The notes beneath the pieces are model-generated. The model was not told where the DNA came from. It saw only the letters and a list, made by a program, of their open reading frames with translations, and made no database searches. Below are positions 4,560-6,209 of a stretch of 6,209 nt of DNA, in pieces; the stretch's first letter is position 1; each line of letters starts with the position of its first letter. Origin of the DNA: JAAFHN01 sp031421855 (GTDB lineage: Bacteria; Pseudomonadota; Gammaproteobacteria; Burkholderiales; Burkholderiaceae_C). The stretch covers positions 1-6,209 of the forward strand of contig JANOPN010000144.1 of assembly GCA_031421855.1 (NCBI GenBank). The letters run 5' to 3'. Position numbers and translations under genes: made by a program.

Positions 4560-6095
4560 TCAGGCGGTTTGCGGTTGTTTGATCAATTTGGGGTCGATGG
4601 CGCAGTGGTCAGCGATGTACTGCGCATGTGTGGGTATGACGTCAACACAACGGGCGATGGTGTGGCGCACATTGGACAAAAAGTCTTCGATCTTGGTCTC
4701 TGAGAGCGAGTCAACCACCGGGTCGTAGCCCTTGGGCACCATGCCTTGACCCAAAAACACCTCAACCCAACTGATCTCAGAAAACAATTCGGCGTTTTCG
4801 CGAAAAATTCGGGCATTTGACTGCCACAACTGCATTTTGTGGGTAAGCGTGTCTGGGATCGGCATGGTGCGCACATAGCGCCAAAACTCGCTGTCGTCGC
4901 GTTCGGTGGCTTTGTAATGCAGGATCAAGAAGTCGCGGATGCGCTCAAACTCAAAATCTGCTTGGCGGTTGAACTCTGCGGTGGCGACTTCGCTGAACCC
5001 TTGATCGGGGAACAAGCTCACCAGCCGAGCGATGTTGGACTGCACCAAGTGAATGCTGGTTGACTCCAGCGGCTCCATGAAGCCACTGGCCAGGCCCAGC
5101 GCCACTACGTTTTTGTTCCAGAGTTTTTTGCGCTTGCCTGTCGTGAATTTGAGCATGCGTGGGTCGGCAAGGGGCTTGCCCTCCAAGTTCCCCATCAGTG
5201 TGTCGACAGCGGCTTGCTCAGTCGTGAACGTGTTGGAAAACACGTGCCCGTTGCCCATGCGGTGCTGCAGCGGAATGCGCCACTGCCAGCCAGCGTCGTG
5301 GGCGGTCGCTCGGGTGTAGGGCAGCAAGGGCGAGACCGATGTGCAAGGCACCGCCCAAGCCCGGTTGACAGGCAACCAATGCGACCAATCACTGTAGCCC
5401 GTGTGCAGGGTCTCCTCGATCAGCAGCCCACGAAAACCCGTGCAGTCGATGAATAAGTCGCCCTCAATGCGTTGGCCGTTTTGCATGATCACGGCCTCAA
5501 TGAAGCCGTCAGTTGCGCGTGTGCTGACCGAGGCGATCTTGCCTTCGATTCGTTTGACGCCTTTGGCCTGGGCGTAACGGCTCAAATATGCCGCGTAAAG
5601 CCCGGCGTCGAAGTGATACGCGTGCGCAATCTCGGCCAGGGGCGATTGACCCAATTGGGGTTGGGCGCGCACAAACTTGTTGGCTTTGGCTGCGGCGTTG
5701 TTGATGGCGTAGTCGTCAAGTGGTCCGGCTTTGCCCATGCCGTGCATCTTGAGCCAGTAGTGGTGGAATTTGGTGATGCCTAAATCGGGTCCAAGCGGCC
5801 CAAAACCGTGGAAGTAGCTATCACCTTTTTTGCCCCAATTGCGAAACTCAATGCCGAGTTTGAATGTTGCGCTGGTCTCTCGCATGAACGCATCTTGGTC
5901 AATGTCGAGTGCGTTGTTGTAGATGTTAATCAGTGGAATGGTGGCTTCGCCCACGCCCACGGTGCCGATTTCTTCCGATTCAATCAAGGTGATGTGCCAA
6001 CGCGGGCCCAGTACCTTGGCAAACGCAGCAGCGGCCATCCAACCGGCGGTTCCGCCGCCTGCAATGACGATGTTTTTGATGTGATCAAGGCTCAT
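4560..6095 (-). CDS. flavin-dependent tryptophan halogenase family protein
   Basis: This family uses FADH2, O2 and halide to form hypohalous acid, which is passed to a catalytic lysine and then to an electron-rich ring, typically indole. The 511-residue protein is full length (family about 500-540). It has the FAD-binding GGGTAGW at 13-19, VGVGEATIP at 46-54, Lys79 in TFKLGIEF (the position of PrnA Lys79), and DCTGFRG at 217-223. The family signature WxWxIP appears as W270-Q-W272-R-I-P274. SGFMEPLESTSI (337-348) holds Glu344, equivalent to the catalytic Glu of PrnA. All core halogenase residues are therefore present. The ATG at 6093-6095 is the best start; an ATG at 6099-6101 is out of frame. 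The required flavin reductase is not in the window. Free tryptophan should not be assumed as substrate; homologues outside antibiotic clusters may act on free indole or larger molecules. Confidence 0.93.
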   Translation of the reverse strand: MSLDHIKNIVIAGGGTAGWMAAAAFAKVLGPRWHITLIESEEIGTVGVGEATIPLINIYNNALDIDQDAFMRETSATFKLGIEFRNWGKKGDSYFHGFGPLGPDLGITKFHHYWLKMHGMGKAGPLDDYAINNAAAKANKFVRAQPQLGQSPLAEIAHAYHFDAGLYAAYLSRYAQAKGVKRIEGKIASVSTRATDGFIEAVIMQNGQRIEGDLFIDCTGFRGLLIEETLHTGYSDWSHWLPVNRAWAVPCTSVSPLLPYTRATAHDAGWQWRIPLQHRMGNGHVFSNTFTTEQAAVDTLMGNLEGKPLADPRMLKFTTGKRKKLWNKNVVALGLASGFMEPLESTSIHLVQSNIARLVSLFPDQGFSEVATAEFNRQADFEFERIRDFLILHYKATERDDSEFWRYVRTMPIPDTLTHKMQLWQSNARIFRENAELFSEISWVEVFLGQGMVPKGYDPVVDSLSETKIEDFLSNVRHTIARCVDVIPTHAQYIADHCAIDPKLIKQPQTA

Positions 6096-6108
6096 GGCAT
6101 GCTCAAAA

Positions 6109-6125
6109 TTGACTGAAGTTTGACT
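6109..6125. promoter_or_regulatory. tandem TTGACT repeats upstream of the halogenase gene
   Basis: TTGACT occurs at 6109-6114 and again at 6120-6125, an 11-bp period (one helical turn), between the upstream terminator and the halogenase start. A 10-bp palindrome TTCGATCGAA lies at 6134-6143. Direct repeats on one face of the helix are typical of activator or response-regulator sites. No confident -35/-10 pair was found in this roughly 60-bp gap, so a role in regulation is inferred from position. Confidence 0.3.
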
Positions 6126-6159
6126 CTAACCGCTTCGATCGAACGGCGCGCGGCGCAAG

Positions 6160-6192
6160 AAAAAAGCCCCGCCGCGAGGTGCGGACGGGGCT
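6160..6192 (-). terminator. rho-independent terminator of a gene beyond the right edge
   Basis: On the minus strand a GC-rich hairpin (6165-6192) is followed directly by six T (6165-6160). Eleven base pairs form: AGCCCCG with CGGGGCT, then CCGC with GCGG, with one bulged base (A6185) and loop 6176-6180. It ends a minus-strand transcription unit whose gene lies outside the window and marks the halogenase gene as the start of a new unit. On the plus strand no T-run follows immediately. Confidence 0.85.
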
Positions 6193-6209
6193 GTGAGTGG
6201 CGTTTTTTG

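Noticed and set aside
4201..4728. 175-residue plus-strand frame opposite the halogenase/DUF6445 junction
   Set aside because: Antisense shadow of two well-supported genes; low-complexity composition driven by their codon bias.
4560..6095. Assigning a specific halogenase name (PrnA, RebH, PyrH) and free tryptophan as substrate
   Set aside because: Only the shared catalytic motifs can be recognised; regioselectivity and substrate-binding residues cannot be aligned reliably by eye, and the genomic context differs from those antibiotic clusters.

Overview
The window looks like part of a Gram-negative proteobacterial chromosome, most plausibly a betaproteobacterium of the Burkholderiales. This is inferred from the moderately high GC content and the style of the PriA protein and palindromic repeats; no rRNA or other marker settles it. 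Almost all coding is on the minus strand, so the layout is easiest to read from right to left.

Right end (about 4540-6209): a rho-independent terminator (6160-6192, minus strand) closes a transcription unit that lies outside the window. It is followed by a short promoter region with direct repeats, then a flavin-dependent tryptophan-halogenase family gene (4560-6095). A DUF6445-like gene follows 23 bp later (3838-4536) and looks like a divergent 2-oxoglutarate/Fe(II) oxygenase. The two are very likely co-transcribed. They are the metabolic novelty of the window, a halogenase plus a possible second tailoring oxygenase, but no flavin reductase or substrate-defining gene is visible.

Middle (3305-3837): a 533-bp AT-richer intergenic region. 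It holds a 104-bp palindromic element (copy 2), a perfect DnaA box with a second near-match, and a 13-nt inverted repeat flanking the perfect box. priA (1211-3304) follows. It encodes an apparently intact primosomal replication-restart helicase with all helicase motifs and eight zinc-binding cysteines.

Left end (1-1210): a second copy of the 104-bp element sits in the leader of a vapBC-type toxin-antitoxin operon (antitoxin 790-1041, PIN-domain toxin 407-793, ATGA overlap). It separates a palindromic candidate operator from the antitoxin start codon and is flanked by a possible 5-bp target duplication. An unrecognised reading frame on the plus strand (1-312) runs in from the left edge and converges on vapC.

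The most interesting non-coding signal is the pair of 104-bp elements. They are 89% identical with no gaps. They have perfect 16-bp terminal inverted repeats that differ between copies by a compensated base pair, and three of their eleven differences fall in the loop of a central hairpin.
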